Source: Levilactobacillus namurensis
GTDB lineage: Bacteria > Bacillota > Bacilli > Lactobacillales > Lactobacillaceae
Assembly: GCF_032197885.1 (NCBI RefSeq)
Contig: NZ_CP134159.1
Span: 2,480,001 to 2,544,000, forward strand
Direction: 5' to 3'
Length of the DNA stretch: 64,000 bases
Shown in pieces: positions 16,748-25,236 of the stretch (within the stretch, counting starts at the first letter, position 1; every line of letters starts with the position of its first letter). The notes beneath the pieces were generated by a model. It worked only from the letters and a program-made list of their open reading frames with translations, was not told the DNA's origin and did no database searches. The translations under genes and the position numbers were made by a program.

Positions 16748-17599
16748 ATGTCCACATCGCAAGCACTCAATCAGCTACGCCACCAGCAAGCCCAGCAGAC
16801 CGCGCCAGTCCTGGCTACGGACCTGACCAGCGAATTCACCGAGACCCAGGTCTTCAACACCAGCGCGGGGGACATCCCCGTCTATTCACGGTGGCCCCAC
16901 TTTCACGCCGCTACCGGCATGGTCATCAACCTCCACGGCAACGGCTTCATCTACCCGCACACCGACCGGGACGCGCTCTTCTGTAAACAACTGTGTCTGG
17001 CGGCCAACGTGGCGGTCTTCGATGTGGACTACCCCCTAGCCCCCGAGCACCCCTTCCCAATTCCGCTAATGGCCGCCTTCGAGACGGTTCAGAAGATTCA
17101 AGACCGGTACCGCGAGCAGTTGGGGTGGCCGACGCTCATCGGCCACAGCACTGGCGGGAACCTGGCGGTGGGGACCCAGTTGTTGGCCCTACGGCAGGGA
17201 AAGCCCTTGGCCCAACAGGTAATCCTCGACTGTCCCTTGCTGGACCTCGACGCGGACCCGCTGACCAAACGCCTACCCCACACGGCTTGCTCTTCCGCCA
17301 GTCTGGGGGCTGTCCAGGCCACCGTGGATTACTACCGGCCCCAAGGCGAGACCGACAACGTGTTGATCTCCCCCAGCAAGGCCACGACTGCGGACCTCAC
17401 GAACTTTCCGGAAACCTTCCTGTTGACTGCCGACCAGGACCCCCTATTGACCGAGGGCGAGGCGTTCGGCCAACAACTGATTGCGGCCGGCAGTAAGGTC
17501 ACTGTTCGCCGGTACGCCAACTCCCACCACGGCTTCACGGTGGCGGGAACTGGCAACTCAGCCCTGGCCCTGCACGATATTGCGGCTTTGTTGGATTAA
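16748..17599 (+). CDS. Alpha/beta hydrolase of the hormone-sensitive-lipase type (esterase)
   Basis: 283 residues, cytoplasmic. The oxyanion-hole motif is INLHGNGFIYPH (HGGG variant, HGNG) near residue 60, the nucleophile elbow is GHSTGGN near 135, the acid is in TADQDPLL near 232 and the catalytic His in NSHHGFTV near 262. This is the HSL/BD-FAE fold that hydrolyses short acyl or aryl esters; substrate unknown. It starts at an ATG 12 bp after GGGAG. A minus-strand terminator and a structured repeat copy lie between it and the convergent dacA gene. Motifs are complete, so it should be active. Confidence 0.88.
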   Translation: MSTSQALNQLRHQQAQQTAPVLATDLTSEFTETQVFNTSAGDIPVYSRWPHFHAATGMVINLHGNGFIYPHTDRDALFCKQLCLAANVAVFDVDYPLAPEHPFPIPLMAAFETVQKIQDRYREQLGWPTLIGHSTGGNLAVGTQLLALRQGKPLAQQVILDCPLLDLDADPLTKRLPHTACSSASLGAVQATVDYYRPQGETDNVLISPSKATTADLTNFPETFLLTADQDPLLTEGEAFGQQLIAAGSKVTVRRYANSHHGFTVAGTGNSALALHDIAALLD

Positions 17600-17644
17600 G
17601 GGATTATTGGTGACCGTTCAACTAAGACTAATCCTGCTGAAACC

Positions 17645-17684
17645 AAAAAATCGCTCGGGGCCCTTTAACGGGGTTCCGAGCGAT
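17645..17684 (-). terminator. Terminator downstream of dacA and repeat copy G
   Basis: ATCGCTCGG / CCGAGCGAT hairpin with six T on the minus strand. No other terminator separates it from dacA, so copy G probably lies inside the dacA transcript. Confidence 0.75.
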
Positions 17685-17800
17685 AACGCTTCTTACCATA
17701 AATACGTCTTAATTTTTCGATTCGACGACGGCCGAACTCCAGCTTAAACCAATGTCAGTTTAGATACCCCCTGCCGGAACGTTGCAACCAATCCAATCGT

Positions 17801-17959
17801 CAGCCGTGAGGGCAATCAGACAGGGCTCAGCCGTGAAATTTTCCTTGGTGAGCATTTTTAGCTCACTTAGGAAAAGGCCAAGCTTGGAGACCTGAACTTG
17901 GGGCTCCAAGTTGTGCCCACGGCGTCCCAGCCCTGTCTGGCCGCCCGATAAGGCGCTGA
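17801..17959 (-). repeat. Structured intergenic repeat, copy G
   Basis: Top orientation on the minus strand, starting 33 bp after the dacA stop. The outer stem differs from copy A but still pairs (AGCCCTGTCTG with CAGACAGGGCT, plus GGGC/GCCC with three non-pairs between). GCCGTG/CACGGC, P2 CTTGGAG/CTCCAAG (7 of 7) and P3 (13 of 15 plus one wobble) are all formed. Junction words GTGCCCAC and CCGTGA are kept. Confidence 0.85.
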
Positions 17960-17991
17960 CCAGCACAGTGGTTAAGGGTTTAAAGTTTAGT

Positions 17992-19260
17992 TTACCGTAA
18001 CGCAAAGACCGCCGTCTGGAGCGTCAACCGTTGAATGGCTGGGGCGACCTTGGTCGGGCGGCTGAAGGTCTGGTGACTGCTGAACAGGGTGACCGGCGTC
18101 TGGGTGCGGTAAGCGACCTCCTGCGTCACGCCCGTCTGGGGGTCCCGGACCGTTAACGTGGCGACCTGGTCGTTAGCCTGGATCCGTCCCGCCTGCAAGG
18201 CCGCTGGCGTCAATGTTGGCTTGAAGGACGTGGTGATCTGACCACCGTCCTGCCCCTGCGTGGTCCACGACCCTACCTGGGAAGTGTCCGGAACTGCCTG
18301 GACCGTGGTGCCGTTAGCCAGCTTGACTGAACGGTTGGTCAGGTGCACGGACTGGAGCTGATACTGCTTCTTAACCTGCTTGACCAGCTTGTTCATGGCG
18401 GTAAACGTGGTGTTGCCACCCAGAATCGTGGCAATCATCCGCTCACCGTCGACCGTGAAGGTGGCGGTGAAGCACAGGTTAGCGTTTTCCGTGTAACCGG
18501 TCTTCAGACCGTCGATGTGGGTGTCCTTATCGTAATTGGCTTGCCCCTTCAGACTACCGTTTTCGTTGAAGATCTGGGTACCGTTGACCCGCGCCTGGGT
18601 CTGACTGGAGATCTTGGTGATCTGCGGGTCCGCCTGGAGAAGGTGCTGGGCCACAATCGAGATGGCCTTAGCCGAGACCAAGTTCTCTTCCTTGGCCCCC
18701 GTCCCCGGCAAACGGTAGTTGTACTTGTCCAAATCGGAATTATCTAGTCCCGACGAACTGATGAAGTGGGCGTTGATGCCCCAGGCCTGGCTCTGCTGGT
18801 TCATCAGCTGGATAAAGGCTGCGTTGCTCCCGGCAACGTAGTCCCCTAACGCCGACGCCGCACTGTTCGACGAGGCGACCATCGCGGCTTCGACCAGTTG
18901 GCGGACCGTAAACTTGTCGCTTGATTTCATCCGCAGTGAGGAGAAGACCGAGTTATGACTCAGACGAATCAGGTCACTATCGATGGGAACCTGATCATCC
19001 CAATTGATTTTACCGTCATTAATGGCTTGGACCGTTAAGTAGACGGTTAAGAGTTTGGTTAATGAGGCGATGGGATACCGGCGGTTCGCGTTCTGTTGGT
19101 ACAGGACCTGACCGCTCTGGGCGTCCATCACGTAAGCAGCCCGTGCGGGGACTTTCGAGATTTTTGAGCTGGCCGCTTGTGCGGTGGTGGCGGGAAGAAT
19201 TCCGGTGACCACCAAGAGTCCGACACTTAGCCGCACCAACCAGCGTTTTAAACTTTTCAC
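17992..19260 (-). CDS. dacA: D-alanyl-D-alanine carboxypeptidase (low-molecular-weight PBP)
   Basis: 422 residues from the GTG at 19260, chosen because AAAGGAAG lies upstream and a proper signal peptide begins there (LKRWLVRLSVGLLVVTG, cut after AQA near residue 29). The penicillin-binding motifs are Ser66 in SLTK (SxxK), SNS at 131-133 and KTG at 253-255. It removes the last D-Ala from peptidoglycan stem peptides and so limits cross-linking. After the catalytic domain a PBP5_C beta domain follows (about 290-385) and a C-terminal amphipathic helix that ties it to the membrane. Its 3' region contains repeat copy G. Confidence 0.95.
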   Translation of the reverse strand: MKSLKRWLVRLSVGLLVVTGILPATTAQAASSKISKVPARAAYVMDAQSGQVLYQQNANRRYPIASLTKLLTVYLTVQAINDGKINWDDQVPIDSDLIRLSHNSVFSSLRMKSSDKFTVRQLVEAAMVASSNSAASALGDYVAGSNAAFIQLMNQQSQAWGINAHFISSSGLDNSDLDKYNYRLPGTGAKEENLVSAKAISIVAQHLLQADPQITKISSQTQARVNGTQIFNENGSLKGQANYDKDTHIDGLKTGYTENANLCFTATFTVDGERMIATILGGNTTFTAMNKLVKQVKKQYQLQSVHLTNRSVKLANGTTVQAVPDTSQVGSWTTQGQDGGQITTSFKPTLTPAALQAGRIQANDQVATLTVRDPQTGVTQEVAYRTQTPVTLFSSHQTFSRPTKVAPAIQRLTLQTAVFALR

Positions 19261-19420
19261 AAGTAGCGTCTTCCTTTCAATATAAAAATGACCATCCTTC
19301 ATTATACGAAGTGTAACAAGAAAAGCTGAGAAATCCGCTAATCTTGCCAAAAATTTAACCGATTATCAAATTAATTGTAAAAACCGTCATCTAATTTCAA
19401 AAATGGTCAAAGGCCTTTTC

Positions 19421-19449
19421 TTGACACTTTTGGATTACAGATGTAAACT
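19421..19449 (+). promoter_or_regulatory. copYB promoter with CopY operator
   Basis: -35 TTGACA at 19421-19426, 17-bp spacer, -10 TAAACT at 19444-19449. The cop box TACAGATGTA (consensus TACAnnTGTA) at 19436-19445 overlaps the -10, so CopY binding would block polymerase; copper release would induce. Confidence 0.9.
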
Positions 19450-19488
19450 CTAAATAATCAAACCGAACGTAAAGGAGCTGAGTCCCCA

Positions 19489-19935
19489 ATGGCAACTACT
19501 GAACTAACTGCGACGATTTCCGACGCCGAATGGCGGGTCATGCGGATCGTCTGGACCTTAAAACAAACGGATAGCCGTACCATCATTGACCTGCTAGAAC
19601 AACAACACGATTGGAAGGCCCCGACCATCAAAACCTTGATTGGCCGGTTGGTCAAAAAGGGCGCGCTGACCACCCAAAAACAGGGGCGGCAATTCATCTA
19701 CACCCCACAGATCAGCGAACAAGCGGCCATGGACGCCGCACTGATGAACGAATTGAACCAGATGTGTGCGATGCACCGGGGAACTGCCCTGGTGCACACC
19801 ATCGACCAGCTGGAACTCAGCCGCGCCGATGTTCAAGAACTAATCACGCATTTACAAGCCAAGCTTGCCACCGCACCGGAACAAGTCGACTGCGACTGCC
19901 TACCGGACGGGTGTGAAGGGAGTTGTGCCAATTGA
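19489..19935 (+). CDS. copY: CopY/TcrY-type copper-responsive repressor
   Basis: 148 residues. Residues 9-75 form the BlaI/MecI/CopY winged helix (SDAEWRVMRIVWTLKQ, then KTLIGRLVKKGAL). The C-terminal metal site is the cysteine cluster CDCLPDGCEGSC (Cys135, 137, 142, 146), a variant of the CxCx4CxC of Enterococcus CopY. With zinc the protein binds the cop box; Cu(I) displaces zinc and frees the promoter. It is the first gene of the operon, and its TGA overlaps the TTG start of copB, so the two are translationally coupled. Confidence 0.94.
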   Translation: MATTELTATISDAEWRVMRIVWTLKQTDSRTIIDLLEQQHDWKAPTIKTLIGRLVKKGALTTQKQGRQFIYTPQISEQAAMDAALMNELNQMCAMHRGTALVHTIDQLELSRADVQELITHLQAKLATAPEQVDCDCLPDGCEGSCAN

Positions 19936-22058
19936 ATGATAAGCAACCAATGAACCAAGATAATCTGGGGATGCACGCTGACCACAGCCAACACCTCAGT
20001 CACGATATGGACCACATGGCGACCAATCAGATGCCCATGGACCACATGGACATGCACGGCGACATGGGAGATATGGACATGGGCGGCGGGCACATGATGC
20101 ACATGGGGAACCTCAAGCGTAAGTTCTGGGTCTCCCTGATCCTGACGATTCCCATCGTCCTCTTGTCGCCAATGATGGGCATGCGCTTGCCGTTCCAGTT
20201 GACGTTTCCCGGCAGTGACTGGGTCGTCGCGCTAATCGGCACACTGCTCTTCTTCTACGGCGGAGCCCCCTTCTTCAGCGGGGCCAAGGCGGAGATTGCC
20301 CAGAAGAAGCCGGCCATGATGACCTTGATCACCATGGGGGTCGGCGTCGCCTACATCTACAGCCTCTATGCCGTAATCGCCAATAACCTCTTCCAGGTGA
20401 CCCCGGTCGTGACCGACTTCTTCTGGGAACTGGCCACGTTGATCGACATCATGTTGTTGGGGCACTGGATCGAAATGAATACGGTCATGAACGCCGGTTC
20501 GGCTGTTGATTCGCTAGGTAAACTTCTTCCCCAAACGGCCCACGTTCTGGGGACGGACGGGCAAGTCACTGACATTAATTTAGCTGACCTACAAGTCGGC
20601 CAAGTGGTGGCTGTCCGGGCCGGCGAACAGGTCCCGGCCGACGCACAGATTCTGACCGGACACTCCGATATCAACGAGTCCCTGGTCACCGGAGAATCGC
20701 GGGCCGTGGCCAAAACCGTGGGCGATGCCGTGATCGGCGGGTCGGTCAACGGAACCGGGACCTTTACCGCCAAGGTCACGGGGACCGGCGACTCCGGCTA
20801 CTTGGCTCAGGTCATGGACCTGATTCAAAACGCCAAGCAGTCCAAGTCGAAGTCCGAGAACCTCGCGAACCGGGTCGCAGGATACCTCTTCTACGCCGCG
20901 CTGTTCGTGGGTATCCTGGCCTTCATCATCTGGGTCACGCTGACTAGTCTTCCCGTGGCCTTACCCGTGGCGGTCGCCGTCTTCGTGATTGCCTGCCCGC
21001 ACGCTTTAGGCCTGGCCGTTCCCCTGGTCGTCGCGCGGAGTACCGCCCTCGCCGCACAAAACGGTTTGCTGATTCGGAACCGAGATGCCATGGAACAGGT
21101 CAACCACCTGAAGTTTGCTTTAATGGATAAGACCGGGACCCTGACGCAAGGCCACTTCACGGTCAACCACTTGGTCAGCTTAGACCACCAGTACGATGAC
21201 CAAGCCATCCTCCAACTGATGGCTAACCTGGAGAGCGGGTCCAGCCATCCCCTAGCCACCGGTATCCTGACCGCCGCTAAGGCCGCCGGGGTGACCGTCA
21301 CGGCGGCGGAGAATCCGCACCAGGTGACGGGGATGGGCCAGTTTGGGACCATCGCCGGCACCGAGTACGGCTTAGTCGCCGTCAACTACCTGGACCAACA
21401 CCACTTGGCTTACGACCACGACCAGTTCGCGGCCTACGCCAGTGAGGGCAACTCCATCAGTTTCTTAGTCGCCAACCAGCAAGTCTTGGGCCTAGTCGCC
21501 CAGGGTGACCAGATCAAGCCCGCCGCCAAGCAATTGGTCACGGCACTGAAACGCCAGGGCATCACGCCGGTCATGTTGACCGGGGACAACCAGGAGACGG
21601 CCGAAAAGGTCGCCCACGCAGTCGGCATCACCGACGTCCAGGCCCGCCTATTGCCCGAAGATAAGGAACGCTTGGTCCAGCACTACCAGGCTAAGGGTAA
21701 GGTCCTCTTCATCGGGGACGGGGTCAACGATGCGCCTAGTCTGGCGCGTGCGGATATCGGCATGGCGATTGGCTCCGGGACGGATGTCGCGTTGGAATCC
21801 GCTGACATCATCCTGGTCGCCAGCGACCCCGCCGACGTGATCCAGTTCTTAGACCTCGCCCGGGCCACGAACCGCAAGATGACCCAGAACCTCTGGTGGG
21901 GGGCCGGATACAACTTGATTGCCATCCCCTTAGCCGCCGGGGTGTTAGCTCCAATTGGGTTCATCTTGGATCCCATGGTTGGTGCCGTGGTGATGTCCCT
22001 GAGTACCATCATCGTGGCGATCAACGCCATGACTTTGCGGGTCAAGCGACCCGCCTAA
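19932..22058 (+). CDS. copB: CopB-type copper-transporting P1B ATPase
   Basis: 708 residues from the TTG at 19932 (GGGAG 9 nt upstream, overlap TTGA with the copY stop); TTG 19923 and ATG 19950 are alternatives. The N-terminus is a His/Met-rich copper-binding tail (HDMDHMATNQMPMDHMDMHG) instead of CxxC domains. The membrane metal site is CPH (about 355-357), typical of CopB, not CPC. The actuator TGES (about 253), phosphorylation DKTGTLT with Asp399 and GDGVNDAPSLA are intact, with eight helices. CopB exports Cu(I)/Ag(I) from the cytosol. No copZ or copA lies next to it. Confidence 0.95.
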   Translation: MNDKQPMNQDNLGMHADHSQHLSHDMDHMATNQMPMDHMDMHGDMGDMDMGGGHMMHMGNLKRKFWVSLILTIPIVLLSPMMGMRLPFQLTFPGSDWVVALIGTLLFFYGGAPFFSGAKAEIAQKKPAMMTLITMGVGVAYIYSLYAVIANNLFQVTPVVTDFFWELATLIDIMLLGHWIEMNTVMNAGSAVDSLGKLLPQTAHVLGTDGQVTDINLADLQVGQVVAVRAGEQVPADAQILTGHSDINESLVTGESRAVAKTVGDAVIGGSVNGTGTFTAKVTGTGDSGYLAQVMDLIQNAKQSKSKSENLANRVAGYLFYAALFVGILAFIIWVTLTSLPVALPVAVAVFVIACPHALGLAVPLVVARSTALAAQNGLLIRNRDAMEQVNHLKFALMDKTGTLTQGHFTVNHLVSLDHQYDDQAILQLMANLESGSSHPLATGILTAAKAAGVTVTAAENPHQVTGMGQFGTIAGTEYGLVAVNYLDQHHLAYDHDQFAAYASEGNSISFLVANQQVLGLVAQGDQIKPAAKQLVTALKRQGITPVMLTGDNQETAEKVAHAVGITDVQARLLPEDKERLVQHYQAKGKVLFIGDGVNDAPSLARADIGMAIGSGTDVALESADIILVASDPADVIQFLDLARATNRKMTQNLWWGAGYNLIAIPLAAGVLAPIGFILDPMVGAVVMSLSTIIVAINAMTLRVKRPA

Positions 22059-22084
22059 CGCACAGCACTCCCCCTAAAACTGGT

Positions 22085-22119
22085 AAAAACCGCGTTCAGC
22101 ACCTTTGAACGCGGTTTTT
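22085..22119. terminator. Terminator of the copper operon
   Basis: AAAAACCGCGTTCA / TGAACGCGGTTTTT, perfect 14-bp stem. Confidence 0.92.
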
Positions 22120-22175
22120 GCTGGTGGACGTGGTATGCTGAACCCAGAAACATTTTACGCAAGGAGGCGTCACCA

Positions 22176-22691
22176 ATGTTTTACCACACCATCTATCCGT
22201 CCCCGCTGGGCGACCTGACTCTGTTAGCCGACAATCAGGCCCTATACGGTCTTTGGTTCAGTGACCAGCAGCATTACGGGGCCAACTACGACCTTGAGCG
22301 TTCTAAAGGCCAGGTCACGCCCCTGCTGACCCGGGTCACGACCTGGCTCGACGCTTACTTCGCCGGCCGCCAACCGGATCCAGCCACCCTGCCCCTCCAG
22401 CCCGAAGTCACCGCATTTCGCCAACAGGTGCTCAGTGTGATCCGCCAGGTGCCGTACGGGCAGACCATCACCTACCAGGAAATCGCCACGCGGATGGGTC
22501 GGCCCACCGCGTCCCGGGCCGTAGGCGGTGCCGTGGGGCACAACCCCATCTCCATCATCATCCCCTGTCACCGGGTGATGGGCAGCGACGGGTCCTTGAC
22601 CGGGTACGCCGGCGGAATCGACCGTAAGATTGCCCTCTTGACGCTGGAAGGTTGCGACCTCGCCGCGTTGCGCGCGGGCCAGGCCCACTAA
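22176..22691 (+). CDS. ogt: Methylated-DNA-protein-cysteine methyltransferase
   Basis: 171 residues. The acceptor is Cys131 in IIIPCHRVMGSDGS, and the DNA-binding helix-turn-helix TYQEIATRMGRPTASRAVGGAVG lies just before it. It repairs O6-alkylguanine by moving the alkyl group to the cysteine, once per molecule. The N-terminal domain is the short Ogt type, without an Ada regulatory part. It starts at an ATG after AAGGAGG. A convergent candidate small RNA ends at its stop codon. Confidence 0.95.
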   Translation: MFYHTIYPSPLGDLTLLADNQALYGLWFSDQQHYGANYDLERSKGQVTPLLTRVTTWLDAYFAGRQPDPATLPLQPEVTAFRQQVLSVIRQVPYGQTITYQEIATRMGRPTASRAVGGAVGHNPISIIIPCHRVMGSDGSLTGYAGGIDRKIALLTLEGCDLAALRAGQAH

Positions 22692-22753
22692 AAAAGGACG
22701 ATCAACTAAGATCGTCCGTCAGTGACCAATGGGTGGTCACTCCTGCCAAGGGT
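22690..22753 (-). ncRNA. Candidate small RNA with own promoter and terminator
   Basis: Minus-strand TATACT at 22760-22765 would start an RNA near 22753. It contains the hairpin GTGACCA-cccat-TGGTCAC form and ends with GGACGATC / GATCGTCC plus six T, overlapping the last bases of ogt. A 12-codon ORF starting GTG ACC lies inside, but its ribosome site is too close to be convincing. The -35 box is weak. It could regulate or just terminate read-through; RNA evidence is needed to decide. Confidence 0.45.
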
Positions 22754-22803
22754 ATGTTGAGTATACCACAACTCCCCCGATGAACCGCCCTTTGCGTGAC
22801 CTG

Positions 22804-22936
22804 AAAAAGGCCCCCGCACACAGCGGAGGCCCCATTCAACGTCGATTAAAGGTTTTCAGCGTGATGGTAGTCGTCGAACAATTCCCCTTGTTCCGTTGAA
22901 CCGATTGAGGTAACGGCCACTTAGCCGTATCTCTAC
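22804..22936 (-). ncRNA. Candidate structured RNA, about 130 nt
   Basis: Minus strand: TACACT at 22942-22947, then GGTAG...CTACC enclosing CGGC-taagt-GCCG and GAACAA-gggg-TTGTTC-like hairpins, then a strong terminator (GGCCTCCGC / GCGGGGGCC and five T). No ORF. The size and the isolated location fit a housekeeping RNA such as a 6S-type RNA, but I cannot match it to a family by eye. Confidence 0.45.
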
Positions 22937-23027
22937 CAGCCAGTGTAAGGGACCCCGCGACATAAGGGGTAACGCACCGTTCGGTTACGCTTTTCAATAA
23001 ATTAAAATTCCACACGGCTTAACGCCT

Positions 23028-23072
23028 AAAACGTCGGTCCCCCACAAAGTTACGGGAGACCGACGTTTTTTA
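23028..23072. terminator. Terminator of the C69 dipeptidase gene
   Basis: AAAACGTCGGTC / GACCGACGTTTT around an 18-nt loop, usable in both directions. Confidence 0.85.
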
Positions 23073-23130
23073 ATGGTTAGCGTACTGACTAGCGGCCGTT
23101 CGAACACAACGGCCGTGATTTAAACCGGAC

Positions 23131-24555
23131 TTACAGGTTCTGACCCTTTTCCCAACTGGTCAAGGAGAGGTTCAGCCCATGCTTGACCAGTTCGTCGAAG
23201 AGCGCGTGCGTCCGCCGGGAGACTTCACCGGCCGTCTCCGCGTTGCTCTGCGTTAAGAAGGCCGCAACGTCCTTGGCAGAACCCACGGCTTGATCCGTGG
23301 CTTCGACCCGGCTCCGGGCATAGGATTGGGCGGCGTCGCGGTAAGCGTTGATGGCGTCGACGTACTGGTGGAAGTGTGGTTCGATGATCACGGACAAGGT
23401 CTTCTCTAACCAGTACACGTTATCGGTCGAGACCGTGGTCGTGGTGTTCTGGTAATCCTCCGGCGTGTCGTTGATGTTGGTAAAGAACGGCACGTACGGG
23501 CTGTAAGCGAAGAAGCCCATGGCGACCCATTGAATCGCGGCGTGATCGGCGTCGACGTCGTTGCGAATCTGTAGGATGGACGAGCATTGGTTGCGGTCCA
23601 TCGCGATCGGCCGGTACTTCCGTTGTTCCGCGGCCGTGCCCGAGGCGAAGGTGCCGAAAGGATCATACTTGGTCCCGTTGTAGTGGGACGACAAGAAGAA
23701 CTGCACGTCTTCGATGGCGATCTTCTTGGCGGGCTGGCGGGTAAACGGCATGTCCTGGCTGGTCGGCTCTTGGTCGATCTCAGGATTGAACAGCTTTTGC
23801 CCGTACCAGGTCCGCGGCGTGTTGTAGTAAGCATCCGCTTCACTGTGGGTCCCGAAGATCTCCCGGAAGTTAAAGTGACCGGGTTCGGGGTTCAGGTGGT
23901 GCTGGTCCACAAAGTCTACCAGGTCACTGGCAACTAAGAAGTTGGCGGTATCCTGCACGTTGACTTCCTGCATCAGCGTCTGGTTCGGCGCGATGGCGTA
24001 GCAGTCGTCCGGCAACCGCATGGCGGCCCAATGATGCCCCCCGGCGGTCTCTAGGTACCAGATTTCGTTTTTATCGTTAAAGGCGATACTGTTGCTTTCA
24101 CCGGTCCCGTACTTCTCCAGTAAGGCACCCAAGCGTTGGGCCCCTTCCTTGGCGGTCTTGATGTACGGCAAGACCAGCGTGACCATGGCCTCTTCGTTGA
24201 TGCCATCATCGACTAACGGGTCGTAGCCCAAGACCCGGGCGTTGGTCGCCGTAGTCTCGGTCGCACTCATGCCGACGTTAAACTCATTGATGCCGGCTTC
24301 TTCGTACTGGCCATCACTCTGGTCAGCCTGTGGCGTCCCGGTGTAGCGGTAGGCGTGGGCTGGCAGCGGCACTGTCACGTCCGTGGTGATCGATGTAAAT
24401 GATGCGTTCGGTTGGTCCTGCGCTGCGTGGACCACGAACTTAATTGGATTGACTGGACCGTAACCGTCCTCGTTACGGGCAACAATCGTGGAACCGTCCA
24501 TACTGGCGGCTTTACCGACTAGAATCTCGGTACAATCGGAACTCTGTATCTTCAA
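23131..24555 (-). CDS. pepD: Dipeptidase A, C69 family
   Basis: 474 residues from a TTG start at 24555 with GGGGGCGG upstream. This is an Ntn-hydrolase: the nucleophile Cys8 lies in CTEILVGKAAS, followed by the family words DGSTIVARNEDGYG and ETAGGHHWAAMRLPDDCYA. C69 dipeptidases of lactic acid bacteria are cytosolic and split a broad range of dipeptides during protein breakdown. Cys8 would be exposed after removal of a short N-terminal piece. Single gene with its own terminator; full family length. Confidence 0.93.
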   Translation of the reverse strand: MKIQSSDCTEILVGKAASMDGSTIVARNEDGYGPVNPIKFVVHAAQDQPNASFTSITTDVTVPLPAHAYRYTGTPQADQSDGQYEEAGINEFNVGMSATETTATNARVLGYDPLVDDGINEEAMVTLVLPYIKTAKEGAQRLGALLEKYGTGESNSIAFNDKNEIWYLETAGGHHWAAMRLPDDCYAIAPNQTLMQEVNVQDTANFLVASDLVDFVDQHHLNPEPGHFNFREIFGTHSEADAYYNTPRTWYGQKLFNPEIDQEPTSQDMPFTRQPAKKIAIEDVQFFLSSHYNGTKYDPFGTFASGTAAEQRKYRPIAMDRNQCSSILQIRNDVDADHAAIQWVAMGFFAYSPYVPFFTNINDTPEDYQNTTTTVSTDNVYWLEKTLSVIIEPHFHQYVDAINAYRDAAQSYARSRVEATDQAVGSAKDVAAFLTQSNAETAGEVSRRTHALFDELVKHGLNLSLTSWEKGQNL

Positions 24556-24634
24556 TTGTTCCGCCCCCTTTGCTTAATAGTATAGGAGTAACCGGGAGGC
24601 AACGCTAGCCGATAATGAGAAAATGATGAAAAAG

Positions 24635-24874
24635 TTATTTGTAATGCAAATCACCGCGCCGGTGATGCCGCCAGGTCTCCACTAATAAGCAGACGCTCCA
24701 GACGACGTCGTAACCAATCGTCACGGCGAAGATCACGCCCAGCCAAACGACGGGGTGAACCCACCAGGCAATCAAAATCAGGAACTCAATAATTCCCACC
24801 CCGTTCTTATACCGGTCCGACCAGCGAATGAATGGGCTGTAATTGGTGAAATCAATTTGTGTTTTGGCGTGCAT
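24635..24874 (-). CDS. Small membrane protein, 79 aa
   Basis: Two hydrophobic segments (about 25-42 and 43-66: GIIEFLILIAWWVHPVVW, then LGVIFAVTIGYDVVWSVCLL) and a basic His/Arg-rich C-terminus. It follows the 85-aa membrane protein by 15 bp and probably shares its transcript. No family recognised. Confidence 0.65.
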   Translation of the reverse strand: MHAKTQIDFTNYSPFIRWSDRYKNGVGIIEFLILIAWWVHPVVWLGVIFAVTIGYDVVWSVCLLVETWRHHRRGDLHYK

Positions 24875-24889
24875 ATCTTGTAAACTCCC

Positions 24890-25147
24890 CTACTTCGATG
24901 ATTTAAAGCTGCGTGAAGCTCGCCACTGCCGTTGGTACTCGCGCCGGGCGATGACGTAAGTGGCCACCGCCCAAGCCCCCGTGATAATCAGGCTCCCCGC
25001 CGTCACCCACTCGAGCCAGGGCCACTGAACCCAAAACAACGCGATGACGCCGACAACCAAGACCCATCGTGCCCAGTGGGCCACCCCATCTAAGACGTGC
25101 CACCACCGTGGTAGTTTTTGACAATCAATTTTGTCCGTAAAAAGCAT
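24890..25147 (-). CDS. Small membrane protein, 85 aa
   Basis: Two helices (about 27-45 and 49-68) rich in Trp and Val, with a basic tail REYQRQWRASRSFKSSK. ATG at 25147 with GGAGGGG upstream. First gene of a two-gene unit with the 79-aa membrane protein; both have two helices and similar length, so they may form a complex. Function unknown. Confidence 0.65.
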   Translation of the reverse strand: MLFTDKIDCQKLPRWWHVLDGVAHWARWVLVVGVIALFWVQWPWLEWVTAGSLIITGAWAVATYVIARREYQRQWRASRSFKSSK

Positions 25148-25194
25148 GACGTCCCCTCCTCATTTTTAGGATACACCTTGTTTCTGGAAACGCC

Positions 25195-25224
25195 AAAAAG
25201 CGCCGATTGCCAGGCAACCGACGC
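25195..25224 (-). terminator. Terminator of the MFS permease gene
   Basis: CGTCGGTTGC-ctg-GCAATCGGCG with TTTTT on the minus strand. Confidence 0.85.
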
Positions 25225-25236
25225 CATGAATTCGGG

